Source of the DNA: Acetobacterium sp965140355
GTDB lineage: Bacteria > Bacillota > Clostridia > Eubacteriales > Eubacteriaceae
Assembly: GCA_965140355.1 (NCBI GenBank)
Contig: OZ223191.1
Span: forward strand, 1-64,000
Direction: 5' to 3'
Length of the DNA: 64,000 nucleotides
Part shown: one piece after another, positions 28,959-37,008 of the stretch
Layout of the letters: the number at the start of each line of letters is the position of its first letter
Position numbering within the stretch: the stretch's first letter is position 1
Program-made: the position numbers and the translations under genes
Notes under the pieces: model-generated
The model's input: the letters and a program-made list of their open reading frames with translations, nothing else
Told to the model about the DNA's origin: nothing
Database searches by the model: none

Positions 28959-30296
28959 ATGGGAAAATTATTTGGCACCGATGGTGTACGCGGCATTTAT
29001 GAGCAGGAATTAACGTTGGAGCTGGCCTTTCAATTGGGACAGGCGGGCGCCAGTGTATTAGGCAAAAATGCTCATTGTCCCAAAATCGTAATTGGGATGG
29101 ATACCCGTATTTCCGGGCGTGCTTTGGAACAAGCTTTAAGTGATGGGATTAGGTCAGTGGGAGGCACAGTCATTTGCGTAGGGGTATTACCCACGCCAGC
29201 CATAGCGGTGTTAACCAGACAATTAAAAGCTGATGCTGGAGTGGTCATTTCCGCATCACATAACCCCTATGAATTTAATGGTATTAAATTCTTTAATAAC
29301 CAGGGTTTTAAACTTCCCGATGCGGTGGAGAATGAAATTGAGGCAATTATCCTGGAGAAAAAAGCCGTGACATTAAAAGACGGGGGCACCATTAGTCAGC
29401 TCGAAAAACCGGAAGTTTATTATTTAGACCATATCAAAAAAGCGTTAAAGGGTGATTTATCAGGACTCAAAGTGGTGATGGACTGCGCGAATGGCGCAGC
29501 TTATGCGATTGCCCCAGATTTTTTTAGAAGTCTAAATGCCGAAGTCATTGTTATGGGGGCAGATCCGGATGGTAAAAACATCAATGCCGGGTGTGGGTCC
29601 ACGCATTTGGAACCACTACAGAACCGGGTTCTCAAAGAAAAAGCTGATATCGGGATCGCTTTTGACGGCGATGCCGATCGCTGTCTGGCCGTTGACAATA
29701 ACGGGAATATCATCGATGGCGATAAGATTATGAATCTCATCGCCGGTCAAATGAAACGCAGTCAGACTTTAAAAAAAGATACCGTGGTGGTAACGGTGAT
29801 GAGTAATATCGGTTTGGACATGGCCTTGTCAGCAGTAGGGTGTAAAACCATCAAAACAAATGTTGGTGATCGTTATGTGTTGGAGGCGATGGTTGAAGGT
29901 GGTTATAATCTGGGTGGAGAACAATCCGGTCATTTAATTCTGTTAGATCATAATACGACTGGAGATGGGATGCTCACGGCTTTGTTATTGTTGGAATTAT
30001 TAAAAAAAGACGGCCGGGACGCCTATACACTGGGGAGTTTAATGACTGTTTTTCCACAGATATTAGTGAATGCCAAAGTCGAAAATACCAAAAAAATGGA
30101 TTATCTTAAAGATCAATTAATCCAAAAACGAATCAGCGAAGTTGAAGCGCATTTTCATGGCCAGGGACGGGTTCTGATTCGGCCATCAGGGACGGAGCCA
30201 TTGGTACGGGTGATGATCGAAGGGCAAGATCAGAGTGAGTTAACGACGATTGCTAAAGAACTGGCAATGCTGATTGAACAACGGCTGGGAAATTAA
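28959..30296 (+). CDS. glmM: Phosphoglucosamine mutase
   Basis: A 445-residue enzyme that converts glucosamine-6-phosphate to glucosamine-1-phosphate, the step after GlmS in UDP-GlcNAc synthesis. Motifs: 'KLFGTDGVRG', the active-site serine loop ISASHNPYEFNGIK (Ser in SASHNP), the metal loop 'AFDGDADRCLAVD', the sugar-binding 'GGEQSGHLI' and the phosphate-binding 'RPSGTEPLVRVM'. Length is normal. The ATG has TAAGGAG 12 bases upstream. glmS follows 310 bases later with its ribozyme, so two consecutive steps of the pathway are adjacent but separately controlled. Confidence 0.97.
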   Translation: MGKLFGTDGVRGIYEQELTLELAFQLGQAGASVLGKNAHCPKIVIGMDTRISGRALEQALSDGIRSVGGTVICVGVLPTPAIAVLTRQLKADAGVVISASHNPYEFNGIKFFNNQGFKLPDAVENEIEAIILEKKAVTLKDGGTISQLEKPEVYYLDHIKKALKGDLSGLKVVMDCANGAAYAIAPDFFRSLNAEVIVMGADPDGKNINAGCGSTHLEPLQNRVLKEKADIGIAFDGDADRCLAVDNNGNIIDGDKIMNLIAGQMKRSQTLKKDTVVVTVMSNIGLDMALSAVGCKTIKTNVGDRYVLEAMVEGGYNLGGEQSGHLILLDHNTTGDGMLTALLLLELLKKDGRDAYTLGSLMTVFPQILVNAKVENTKKMDYLKDQLIQKRISEVEAHFHGQGRVLIRPSGTEPLVRVMIEGQDQSELTTIAKELAMLIEQRLGN

Positions 30297-30337
30297 AAAA
30301 TAGTATCGATAGCGGATGTTTATAAATAAAGAATATT

Positions 30338-30370
30338 AAGAAATGAGGGGCGCAAACCCTCATTTCTTTG
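30338..30370 (+). terminator. Terminator of glmM
   Basis: AAGAAATGAGGG (30338-30349) pairs with CCCTCATTTCTT (30357-30368). The T-run after it is short (TGTATTT). Confidence 0.75.
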
Positions 30371-30429
30371 TATTTAAAAAGCTTTTATGTTAAAATAAGC
30401 CGTATGTTTCTTCGGCTTTACTAATTGGA

Positions 30430-30592
30430 CATAACCGATTAAACATCAAAGAAGCGCCAGAACTCAAGTGATTGTCCACACTGAGATTGAGTTGACGAGG
30501 ACAGGGAGTATCGAAAATTCGGCGGATGCCCTGAAGAATTGCGGCAAAAAACTGAAAAGTGATTTTCAGGACAAAGGCGGCATAAAGTTTTA
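30430..30592 (+). ncRNA. glmS ribozyme: glmS ribozyme/riboswitch
   Basis: The leader of glmS contains the conserved core: AGCGCCAGAAC at 30453, 'GTTGACGAGGACAGGG' (about 30491) and 'TATCGAAAATTCGGCGGATG' (about 30509), then a 3' stem-loop region with 'GGACAAAGGCGGCATAAAG'. Known members cleave themselves when glucosamine-6-phosphate binds, leading to mRNA decay and lower GlmS. By homology the cut falls between A30453 and G30454. It ends a few bases before the glmS ribosome site. The outer borders are approximate. Confidence 0.95.
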
Positions 30593-30606
30593 GAAAAGGT
30601 GATAAA

Positions 30607-32430
30607 ATGTGTGGAATTGTAGGTTATATTGGTGATAAGCAAGCTCAAGATGTATTGATTGAGGGTCTGTCCAGATTGGAATATCGGGGATATGATTCGG
30701 CTGGTATTGCGACTATCGAAAATAATGTGATTCGAGTTGAGAAAAAAAAAGGACGGATGAAAAATCTCGAAGCGATTTTAGGTAAAGAAGCGCTAACCGG
30801 CAAGATTGGCATTGGCCATACCCGCTGGGCAACTCATGGGGTGCCCTCTGATAAAAATGCCCATCCGCATTATAGCGTCAATAAAGAGATTGCCGTGGTA
30901 CATAATGGGATTATTGAAAATTACATGGTTCTTAAAGAAGAATTAAAAGCTCAGGGCCATGTTTTTGTATCAGAGACAGATACTGAAGTCATCGCTCATT
31001 TGATTAACGAAAACTACACCGGCGATATTGTTGAAACGGTTCAAAGGGTAATGAAAAAATTGAAAGGTTCCTATGCGTTAGGGATACTTTGTGTCAATGA
31101 GCCGGAAAAAATTGTCGCAGTCCGAAAAGACAGTCCCCTGATTGTGGGATTGGGTGACGGCGAAAACTTTATTGCATCGGACATCCCGGCGATTCTAAAT
31201 TTCACCAGAGAAGTTTACTTATTGGATAATGGTGAAATTGCCGTTTTAACAAAGGAAAATATCCAAATTCTGAATGGCGATGGGGAAGCGATAAAAAAAG
31301 AGGTTTTTGTTGTCGATTGGAATCCTGGCGCGGCTGAAAAAGGTGGTTATGATCATTTTATGATGAAAGAAATGATGGAGCAACCGAAAGCGATGATGGA
31401 AGCATTATTAAGTCGGTGTTGTGAAAACAGTGACTCATTTAAGGAACTTAAACTTAATGCCGCGATGATGAAAAACATTAACCGAATTCAGATTGTGGCC
31501 TGTGGTACCGCTTTCCATGCCGGAATGGTAGGAAAATACTATTTTGAGAAATTTGCTCGAATTAGTGTCGAAACGGAAGCGGCATCGGAATACCGTTATA
31601 AAAATCCAATTGTTGATGAAAACACGCTTTTGATTGTCATTAGTCAGTCTGGTGAAACGGCCGATACGTTGGCAGCGATTCGCTTGGCGAAGGAATGTGG
31701 AGCCTGGGTTTTGGCAGTTACCAATGTTGTGGGCAGCTCAATCGCCAGGGAAGCCGATGATGTGATTTATACCAATGCCGGTCCGGAAATCGCAGTCGCC
31801 TCAACAAAAGCTTACGTTACTCAGATCGGTTGTATGATGCTGTTAGCAGCATACATGGGAAGACTTAATGGAAAACTTAGGGAAGCTGATTCAGCACGGA
31901 TCTTTCGCAATCTGATGATGACCCCGGGTTTAATTGAAAAAGCACTGGATACCAAGGAGACAATTAAGGCGTTTGCGGATAAGAATTACCGTATTAATGA
32001 TCTTTTTTATATTGGTCGAGGTCTTGATTTGTATACTTGTATGGAAGGTTCATTAAAACTTAAGGAAATATCCTATATTCATTCAGAATCTTACGCGGCT
32101 GGTGAACTTAAACATGGTCCGCTGGCCTTAATTGAAGAAGGCACGATTGTGATAGCGGTCTGTACGCAGGAAAATGTTTTTGAAAAAATGTTAAGTAATA
32201 TCAAAGAAGTAAAAGCCAGAGGCGCTCATGTTTTGGCAATCGTTCAGGAGGCGCATCGTGATATTGCCTCTGAGGTCGATGAAGTTTGGGTGATCCCAGA
32301 AATGGATGACGATATTACCGCCATTCCGACCATTGTTTATCTGCAGTTATTAGCTTATTATTTAGCAGTAGCAAGAGGTTGTGATGTCGACAAACCCAAA
32401 AATTTAGCGAAAAGTGTGACAGTTGAATAG
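30607..32430 (+). CDS. glmS: Glutamine-fructose-6-phosphate aminotransferase (isomerizing)
   Basis: A 607-residue enzyme that makes glucosamine-6-phosphate from fructose-6-phosphate and glutamine. The N-terminal nucleophile Cys2 is in MCGIVGYIG and is followed by the class II amidotransferase domain (about 1-220, with 'GHTRWATHG' and 'HNGIIENY'). Two SIS sugar-isomerase domains follow ('CGTAFHAGMVGKYYFEK', 'SQSGETADTL', 'GRGLDLYTCMEGSLKLKEISYIHSE') and the protein ends in 'PKNLAKSVTVE'. All catalytic parts look intact. It is under the ribozyme described above, with AAAAGGTG before the ATG. Confidence 0.98.
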   Translation: MCGIVGYIGDKQAQDVLIEGLSRLEYRGYDSAGIATIENNVIRVEKKKGRMKNLEAILGKEALTGKIGIGHTRWATHGVPSDKNAHPHYSVNKEIAVVHNGIIENYMVLKEELKAQGHVFVSETDTEVIAHLINENYTGDIVETVQRVMKKLKGSYALGILCVNEPEKIVAVRKDSPLIVGLGDGENFIASDIPAILNFTREVYLLDNGEIAVLTKENIQILNGDGEAIKKEVFVVDWNPGAAEKGGYDHFMMKEMMEQPKAMMEALLSRCCENSDSFKELKLNAAMMKNINRIQIVACGTAFHAGMVGKYYFEKFARISVETEAASEYRYKNPIVDENTLLIVISQSGETADTLAAIRLAKECGAWVLAVTNVVGSSIAREADDVIYTNAGPEIAVASTKAYVTQIGCMMLLAAYMGRLNGKLREADSARIFRNLMMTPGLIEKALDTKETIKAFADKNYRINDLFYIGRGLDLYTCMEGSLKLKEISYIHSESYAAGELKHGPLALIEEGTIVIAVCTQENVFEKMLSNIKEVKARGAHVLAIVQEAHRDIASEVDEVWVIPEMDDDITAIPTIVYLQLLAYYLAVARGCDVDKPKNLAKSVTVE

Positions 32431-32838
32431 TTAAAAAGCAGCGTTTAAGTAAAGGAAGTGTTACAAAAAAGTCATGAATAAATTGACGTTGAGTCGAATG
32501 ATAAGATAAAAAAAATTAAAAATTTATAATTAACAAAACAGCCTGGGATAAAAATTGTCCGAGGTTGTTTCTCTTTTTGGGGATTTTTTATACAAAATGA
32601 TATTAAATATTACCATTTAGAGCAAAAACAATGTTTGAATATTACCTGTTGCCGTGAAATATCCAATTAATTTTTGTAAAAAAGTTATTATAGTCATAAA
32701 ATAGTGTGACTTAGTCCATTTATTCATCGATTTTATTCGGATATAATACATTTATTACAAAAACAGAGGTGGTGGAATCGATCATTAAATTAGCTGTAAT
32801 CGATGTGTGAAGAAACGAATGGATGGGAGGTAATAATT
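32431..32838. other. Intergenic region between glmS and the CobW-type gene
   Basis: About 400 AT-rich bases. It holds the glmS terminator (32536-32580) and a TATAAT (32742-32747) that may serve the one-carbon cluster. I see no ORF with a ribosome site and no riboswitch; in particular no cobalamin-riboswitch B12 box. Confidence 0.6.
32536..32580 (+). terminator. Terminator of glmS
   Basis: AACAGCCTGGGA pairs with TCCGAGGTTGTT, with one mismatch and a G-U, around an A-rich loop. TTTCTCTTTTT follows. Confidence 0.8.
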
Positions 32839-33438
32839 TTGAAAATACTAATACTCGGTGGATTTTTAGGATCTGGCAAGACAACTGTTCTTCTTCAGCT
32901 GGCTCATTATCTGGTGGAAAAGTCCCAAAATAATAAACAGAGCCGAGTTGTTATAATTGAAAATGAAATTGGGCAGATTGGCATTGATGACAAGGTATTA
33001 CGGGGAAATGGATATGAAGTTCAGGAAATTTTTTCGGGTTGCGTTTGTTGCAGTCTTAACAGTGATTTAATCTCGGGGATAAAAGACATACAAAAAGCAA
33101 CAAATCCTGAGTGGGTGATCATCGAAGCTACTGGGGTGGCGTTTCCAGATAAGATTGCAGAGTCACTTTTGATGAACTTGGAGATTGAATCGCGAATCAT
33201 CATTATTGCTGATGCTCAGCGCTGGAAGCGTATTCGAATTCCATTGGCAAATTTGATCGAAGGGCAATTAAAAGATGCGCATTTGATTCTTATCAATAAA
33301 ACAGATTTAGTCGATGAGCAGGAATTAACAGAAGTTGAAGCGGATATTTATAAATTGAATTCGGACGCAAAAATAGCACGCATCAGTGGGATTAAACCGG
33401 TTGAGGAACGAATATTGCAGGTAATAAAAAATGATTAA
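32839..33438 (+). CDS. CobW/COG0523-type GTPase, short form
   Basis: A 199-residue P-loop GTPase of the metal-chaperone family: Walker A 'GGFLGSGKTT', the metal-binding 'SGCVCCSLN' (C-x-C-C) and the base-recognition motif NKTD. The usual C-terminal CobW_C domain is absent. The next gene (140 residues) may stand in for it. I chose TTG at 32839, with GGGAGG 8 bases upstream; a longer frame from 32803 lacks a ribosome site. Within a corrinoid methyltransferase cluster it could deliver cobalt or zinc, or act in reactivation of corrinoid protein; this is inference from context. It overlaps the next gene by 8 bases. Confidence 0.85.
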   Translation: MKILILGGFLGSGKTTVLLQLAHYLVEKSQNNKQSRVVIIENEIGQIGIDDKVLRGNGYEVQEIFSGCVCCSLNSDLISGIKDIQKATNPEWVIIEATGVAFPDKIAESLLMNLEIESRIIIIADAQRWKRIRIPLANLIEGQLKDAHLILINKTDLVDEQELTEVEADIYKLNSDAKIARISGIKPVEERILQVIKND

Positions 33439-33853
33439 GATCAAAAATAGCGCGCTACTATCGCAATTAAAAAGCTATCAGATTAAAACCACCATTCATG
33501 AAGGGGCAATCGCTATTGCCGGGGAAGAAACATATTCGGATAAATCCTTTGAATATCTGCAAACAATCGTGGTGGAGGAATTTTCTGCAATGAATGAGTG
33601 GATAGAAGCTTCCGGAGGAATTGTCGGTCATATCAAAAGTTTTATAACAACAACAAATCAAAAAATGATGATCTCCACAACGGGAGATCAAGTTATCGGT
33701 CACATTCAACCATCGGAAAAGCGAGTAAAAGAAGAAGAAAAAGAAAAAGAAGAAGTTTTGATTAGCGTGGCACTGATTGTTTTCAATATGCCTCAAATTG
33801 ATTTGGAAAAAAGGCTGATTAGTCTCTTTGATAAATTGCATTTGAACAGTTAA
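33431..33853 (+). CDS. Conserved-looking hypothetical protein next to the CobW-type GTPase
   Basis: A 140-residue protein of unknown function. The middle reads 'WIEASGGIVGHIKSF' and 'MMISTTGDQV', which look structured. A highly charged stretch of Lys/Glu (about residues 96-108) separates this from a last segment 'VLISVALIVFNMPQIDLEKRLISLF'. It overlaps the GTPase gene by 8 bases, so translation is coupled and a physical partnership is likely. It may supply the part missing from the short GTPase, but I see no clear CobW_C match. Confidence 0.7.
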   Translation: MIKIKNSALLSQLKSYQIKTTIHEGAIAIAGEETYSDKSFEYLQTIVVEEFSAMNEWIEASGGIVGHIKSFITTTNQKMMISTTGDQVIGHIQPSEKRVKEEEKEKEEVLISVALIVFNMPQIDLEKRLISLFDKLHLNS

Positions 33854-33866
33854 AAGGAGTGTAGTT

Positions 33867-34172
33867 ATGACACATCAACATGAGCAATTGGAAAATCTAA
33901 CTTATGTCGATGAATACGGAAACCATTTTGAAATAGCGGTTGTAAAGCATTTTAGTTTTGGAGAGAAACAATATGTTTTAGCAAAAGAACGCGAGGAACA
34001 CCACCATCATCATCACGGTGAAACTTGCAATTGTCATCATGACGATAACGAGAAAAAATCTTCAGAGGAAGAAAGTTACTACGTTTTTGAATGGATTAAT
34101 GACAATCATACGCTGATTTCGGTCAGTGATGAAACCCTTCAAGCATTGGAATCTGTACTTAATGCGATGTAA
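33867..34172 (+). CDS. DUF1292-type protein with a His/Cys metal-binding loop
   Basis: A 101-residue protein. The ends fit DUF1292: 'LTYVDEYGNHFEIAVVKHFS' with 'KQYVLA', and the C-terminal 'ETLQALESVLNAM'. The middle carries an unusual insertion, EEHHHHHHGETCNCHHDD (about residues 48-65), with eight His and a C-x-C. This can bind Ni, Zn or Co and recalls the storage loops of metal chaperones such as HypB. It lies 13 bases after the previous gene, with AAAGGAG before the ATG, and just ahead of the methyltransferase genes. A role in metal supply for this cluster is inferred. Confidence 0.8.
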   Translation: MTHQHEQLENLTYVDEYGNHFEIAVVKHFSFGEKQYVLAKEREEHHHHHHGETCNCHHDDNEKKSSEEESYYVFEWINDNHTLISVSDETLQALESVLNAM

Positions 34173-34207
34173 AAGATGAATGAAAAGAAGATAGGAGAAA
34201 TAGATAG

Positions 34208-35014
34208 ATGATCATCATTGGCGAAAAAATAAATGGCGCGATTCCCTCGACAGCCAAAGCTATTGCAAAACGGGATGTCGAGTATATTCAAAATCTTGCC
34301 AGAATTCAGACGGCAGCAGGGGTTGATTTTATCGATGTTTGTGCATCAGTGGAGAATAACGTTGAGCTGGAAACGATGAAATGGCTCATTGATATTGTTC
34401 AGGAAGTGACCGATACCCCCATTGCCGTGGACAGCCCCAACGAACAGACCTGCATTAAAGCGATGAATTATTGTAACAAACCAGGATTATTTAATTCTGT
34501 TTCCATGGAAGGAAACAAGATTGATGTCGGTTTTGCAGCCATTGCGGATACCAGCTGGCAGTGTGTTGCACTCTTAAACAGCGACAAAGGGATACCTAAA
34601 ACGGCCAAAGATCGCTTGGATGTTTTTACTGACATTATGGTAAAAGCCAAGGAATATGGCATTGACCCATCCCGATTACACATTGATCCCCTGGTGGAGA
34701 TGCTTTGTACCTCTGAAGAAGGGATCGCAATAGTAATCGATGTAATCCGGGAAATTAAAGCCCAATATCCGACTATCCATGTCACAGGTGCCATCAGCAA
34801 CATATCTTTTAATTTACCGGCCAGAAAGGCTGTCAACATGGGCTTCACAGTGATGACCATGAATGCTGGTCTGGACAGTGGGATACTAGATCCCACCGAT
34901 CGCGATTTAATGGGGATTATTTATGCTACCGAAGCCCTGATGGGCGAAGATGAATATTGCGCGGAATATATCCGGACATATCGGCAGGGGATTCACGGTC
35001 GGTTAAAAAAATAA
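34208..35014 (+). CDS. Methyltetrahydrofolate:corrinoid-protein methyltransferase (AcsE/MtvA-like)
   Basis: A 268-residue TIM-barrel enzyme with the pterin-binding fold. Conserved pieces are 'IIIGEKINGAIPSTAKAI', 'GVDFIDVCAS', 'IAVDSPN' and 'FNSVSMEG', 'HIDPLVEML' and 'TGAISNISFNLPAR' (the Asn in this stretch contacts the pterin in MeTr). It moves a methyl group between a corrinoid protein and tetrahydrofolate. In catabolic O-demethylase systems this is the second methyltransferase and feeds the Wood-Ljungdahl pathway. The neighbouring corrinoid proteins and UroD-type enzyme support that role. The general AcsE of acetogenesis normally sits with CODH/ACS genes, which are absent here. Confidence 0.88.
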   Translation: MIIIGEKINGAIPSTAKAIAKRDVEYIQNLARIQTAAGVDFIDVCASVENNVELETMKWLIDIVQEVTDTPIAVDSPNEQTCIKAMNYCNKPGLFNSVSMEGNKIDVGFAAIADTSWQCVALLNSDKGIPKTAKDRLDVFTDIMVKAKEYGIDPSRLHIDPLVEMLCTSEEGIAIVIDVIREIKAQYPTIHVTGAISNISFNLPARKAVNMGFTVMTMNAGLDSGILDPTDRDLMGIIYATEALMGEDEYCAEYIRTYRQGIHGRLKK

Positions 35015-35079
35015 ACCGACACAAATAAAATGTTAATCAAAAAAACCATATAAAATTGATTATAACAGGAGGAAAAAAG

Positions 35080-35709
35080 ATGTCAAAAATTACTGAAGTT
35101 AAAGAATTGGTGGAAGCAGGTAAGTCAAAGAAGGTTGGGGCCGCAGTTCAGGAAGCATTGGATGCAGGTAGTCAGCCGAGTGAGATTTTAGAGGCAATGG
35201 TCGCTTCAATGAGCGTGGTAGGTGATAAATTCTCATCTGGAGAAATCTTTGTTCCAGAAATGTTGATTGCCGCCAAAGCCATGTCCAAAGGGGTGGATGT
35301 ATTAAGACCGTTGATGACCGGGGATAGCTCAGCTTCATTGGGTACCTGTGTGATCGGAACGGTGGCCGGTGATCTCCACGATATTGGTAAAAATCTGGTC
35401 TCGATGATGATTGAAAGCGCCGGGTTTACGATGGTCGATCTGGGAGTCGATGTGCCAGCGGAGAATTTTATCAAAGCAGCCAAAGAAAATGATAATGTCA
35501 CCTTAATTGCCTGCTCTGGATTATTAACCACGACGATGCCGTCGCTTAAAGAAACAGTTGCGACTATCAAAAGCAGCGATCTGAAGGGTTGCAAAGTGAT
35601 TGTTGGCGGGGCACCGGTAACCCCGGAATTTGCTGTCGAAATTGGGGCTGATGGTTATGCCGCTGATGCCGGTAGTGCTGCGGTTAAAGCTAAAGAAATG
35701 GTCAGTTAA
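35080..35709 (+). CDS. Corrinoid (cobalamin-binding) methyl-carrier protein 1
   Basis: A 209-residue protein with an N-terminal helical cap domain (about 1-85) and a Rossmann B12-binding domain. The cobalt-binding motif is 'GDLHDIGKNL' (D-x-H-x-x-G, His as lower axial ligand), followed by 'VDLGVDVPAENF', 'SGLLTTTM' and 'VIVGGAPVT'. It carries the methyl group between the two methyltransferases of the cluster. I start at ATG 35080, which has a perfect AGGAGG; the longer frame adds eight residues without a ribosome site. A paralogue is at 38324. Confidence 0.94.
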   Translation: MSKITEVKELVEAGKSKKVGAAVQEALDAGSQPSEILEAMVASMSVVGDKFSSGEIFVPEMLIAAKAMSKGVDVLRPLMTGDSSASLGTCVIGTVAGDLHDIGKNLVSMMIESAGFTMVDLGVDVPAENFIKAAKENDNVTLIACSGLLTTTMPSLKETVATIKSSDLKGCKVIVGGAPVTPEFAVEIGADGYAADAGSAAVKAKEMVS

Positions 35710-35766
35710 TCAAACATTGCTAAGCGTATCGATTAAAATAATATATGATTGAAAGGATAAAAAAAG

Positions 35767-36732
35767 ATGAATCAAAGAGAGAATTTTTTTACAATGCTGG
35801 AAGGCGGAAAACCAGAGTTTATACCGAATATGTTGGAAATGTATAAACTGGGCATGCTGGCTACAGGTGTTACAGATCAACCTTTGGAGGGCGGTTTAGA
35901 TCCTTTTGGCGTCAATTGGGTTGCCACTAAAGAGGGGGCATTACCGGAACCAAATAAATTTTTATTTGAGGATATCGCTGATTGGAAAAAATACGTCCAC
36001 TTCCCGGATGTTAACACATTGCCGATTGAGGAAGTGGCAAAAATTGAATTGGCAGATGTTAACCGGGAAGAACTGGTCGTGAATGTTTATAGTTTATGTG
36101 GTTTATTTGAACGGTTGGCAGCTTTTATGGGCTTTGAAAACGCTCTCTGTTCGTTAGTTGAAGATCCCGAATCCTGCCGGGAATTCTTTGATGCCTTTGC
36201 TGATTACAAGATAGCTTGTCATAATCGTTATATTGATTTATATCAGCCGGATATAATTACTTATTTCGATGATCTAGCGACTGCAAATGGGTTGTTCATG
36301 TCACCAAAAGTTTATCGGGAACTCATTAAACCAGCGCATCGGCGAATTATTGAAGCTGTCACAGCCCGAGGGGTAATTCTTTCTCAGCATACCTGTGGTC
36401 GATGCGAGGAAATTATAGAGGATTATGTGGAAATGGGAGCTAAAATATGGAGTTCCGCACAAATCAACAATGATTTGGAAGGCATCATGGAAAAATACAA
36501 GGGACGTTTGATTGTTGAAGGTGGCTGGGATACTTCGGGTCCGGTCAGTTATATCGGGGCCTCTACGGAATTAGTTATTGCCGAAGCAGAACGTTGTGCT
36601 AAACAGTATGGCCAAAAGGGGAATTTTATATTATTGCCGATACTGATGAACGAAAACGGTAATGGAGCGGTGGTTGGTGACCCTCGTTATGCACCAATGC
36701 TTGAAGCATGGCATAAAGTCGATAAGCTCTAG
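35767..36732 (+). CDS. UroD-family methyltransferase
   Basis: A 321-residue (beta/alpha)8 enzyme of the uroporphyrinogen-decarboxylase-like methyltransferase family (MtaA, MtbA, MtvB and relatives). The zinc site region reads 'LSQHTCGRCEEII', with the H-x-C of the family and one further Cys. A Tyr/Asp-rich barrel and 'IVEGGWDTSGP' follow. Such enzymes move a methyl group from a substrate to a corrinoid protein, here most likely the one 57 bases upstream. MtvB-like members act on methoxylated aromatics; the substrate here is unknown. A strong terminator lies behind it. Confidence 0.85.
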   Translation: MNQRENFFTMLEGGKPEFIPNMLEMYKLGMLATGVTDQPLEGGLDPFGVNWVATKEGALPEPNKFLFEDIADWKKYVHFPDVNTLPIEEVAKIELADVNREELVVNVYSLCGLFERLAAFMGFENALCSLVEDPESCREFFDAFADYKIACHNRYIDLYQPDIITYFDDLATANGLFMSPKVYRELIKPAHRRIIEAVTARGVILSQHTCGRCEEIIEDYVEMGAKIWSSAQINNDLEGIMEKYKGRLIVEGGWDTSGPVSYIGASTELVIAEAERCAKQYGQKGNFILLPILMNENGNGAVVGDPRYAPMLEAWHKVDKL

Positions 36733-36875
36733 GAGTTGATCAGTAATAAGTTGAAAATAAACGGTCATTGCCGGTAGGATGTGGAATGGCAGTTGGCGCC
36801 AGTTTTATAATGAATTTTCTACTGATGCTAACGTTTCAATTAGTGTCAACCGCGTAAAAAAAATATCGGACATAT

Positions 36876-36925
36876 GATGAAAACAACACAGCACTTCAAA
36901 TCCGCTGTGTTGTTTTCATCTTTTT
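36876..36925 (+). terminator. Terminator of the methyltransferase operon
   Basis: A perfect 17-bp stem: 36876-36892 pairs with 36904-36920 around an 11-base loop, followed by TTTTT. Confidence 0.93.
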
Positions 36926-37008
36926 AAAAAGGTGGGATTCTATATTTTTTTGGGGAAAATCATGTTATACTGATTAAAAACACAGAATAAAATTTTATAG
37001 GTGGAACA

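Noticed and set aside
32431..32838. Cobalamin riboswitch ahead of the corrinoid cluster
   Set aside because: I looked for the B12-box core and found none in this or the other leaders of the cluster.
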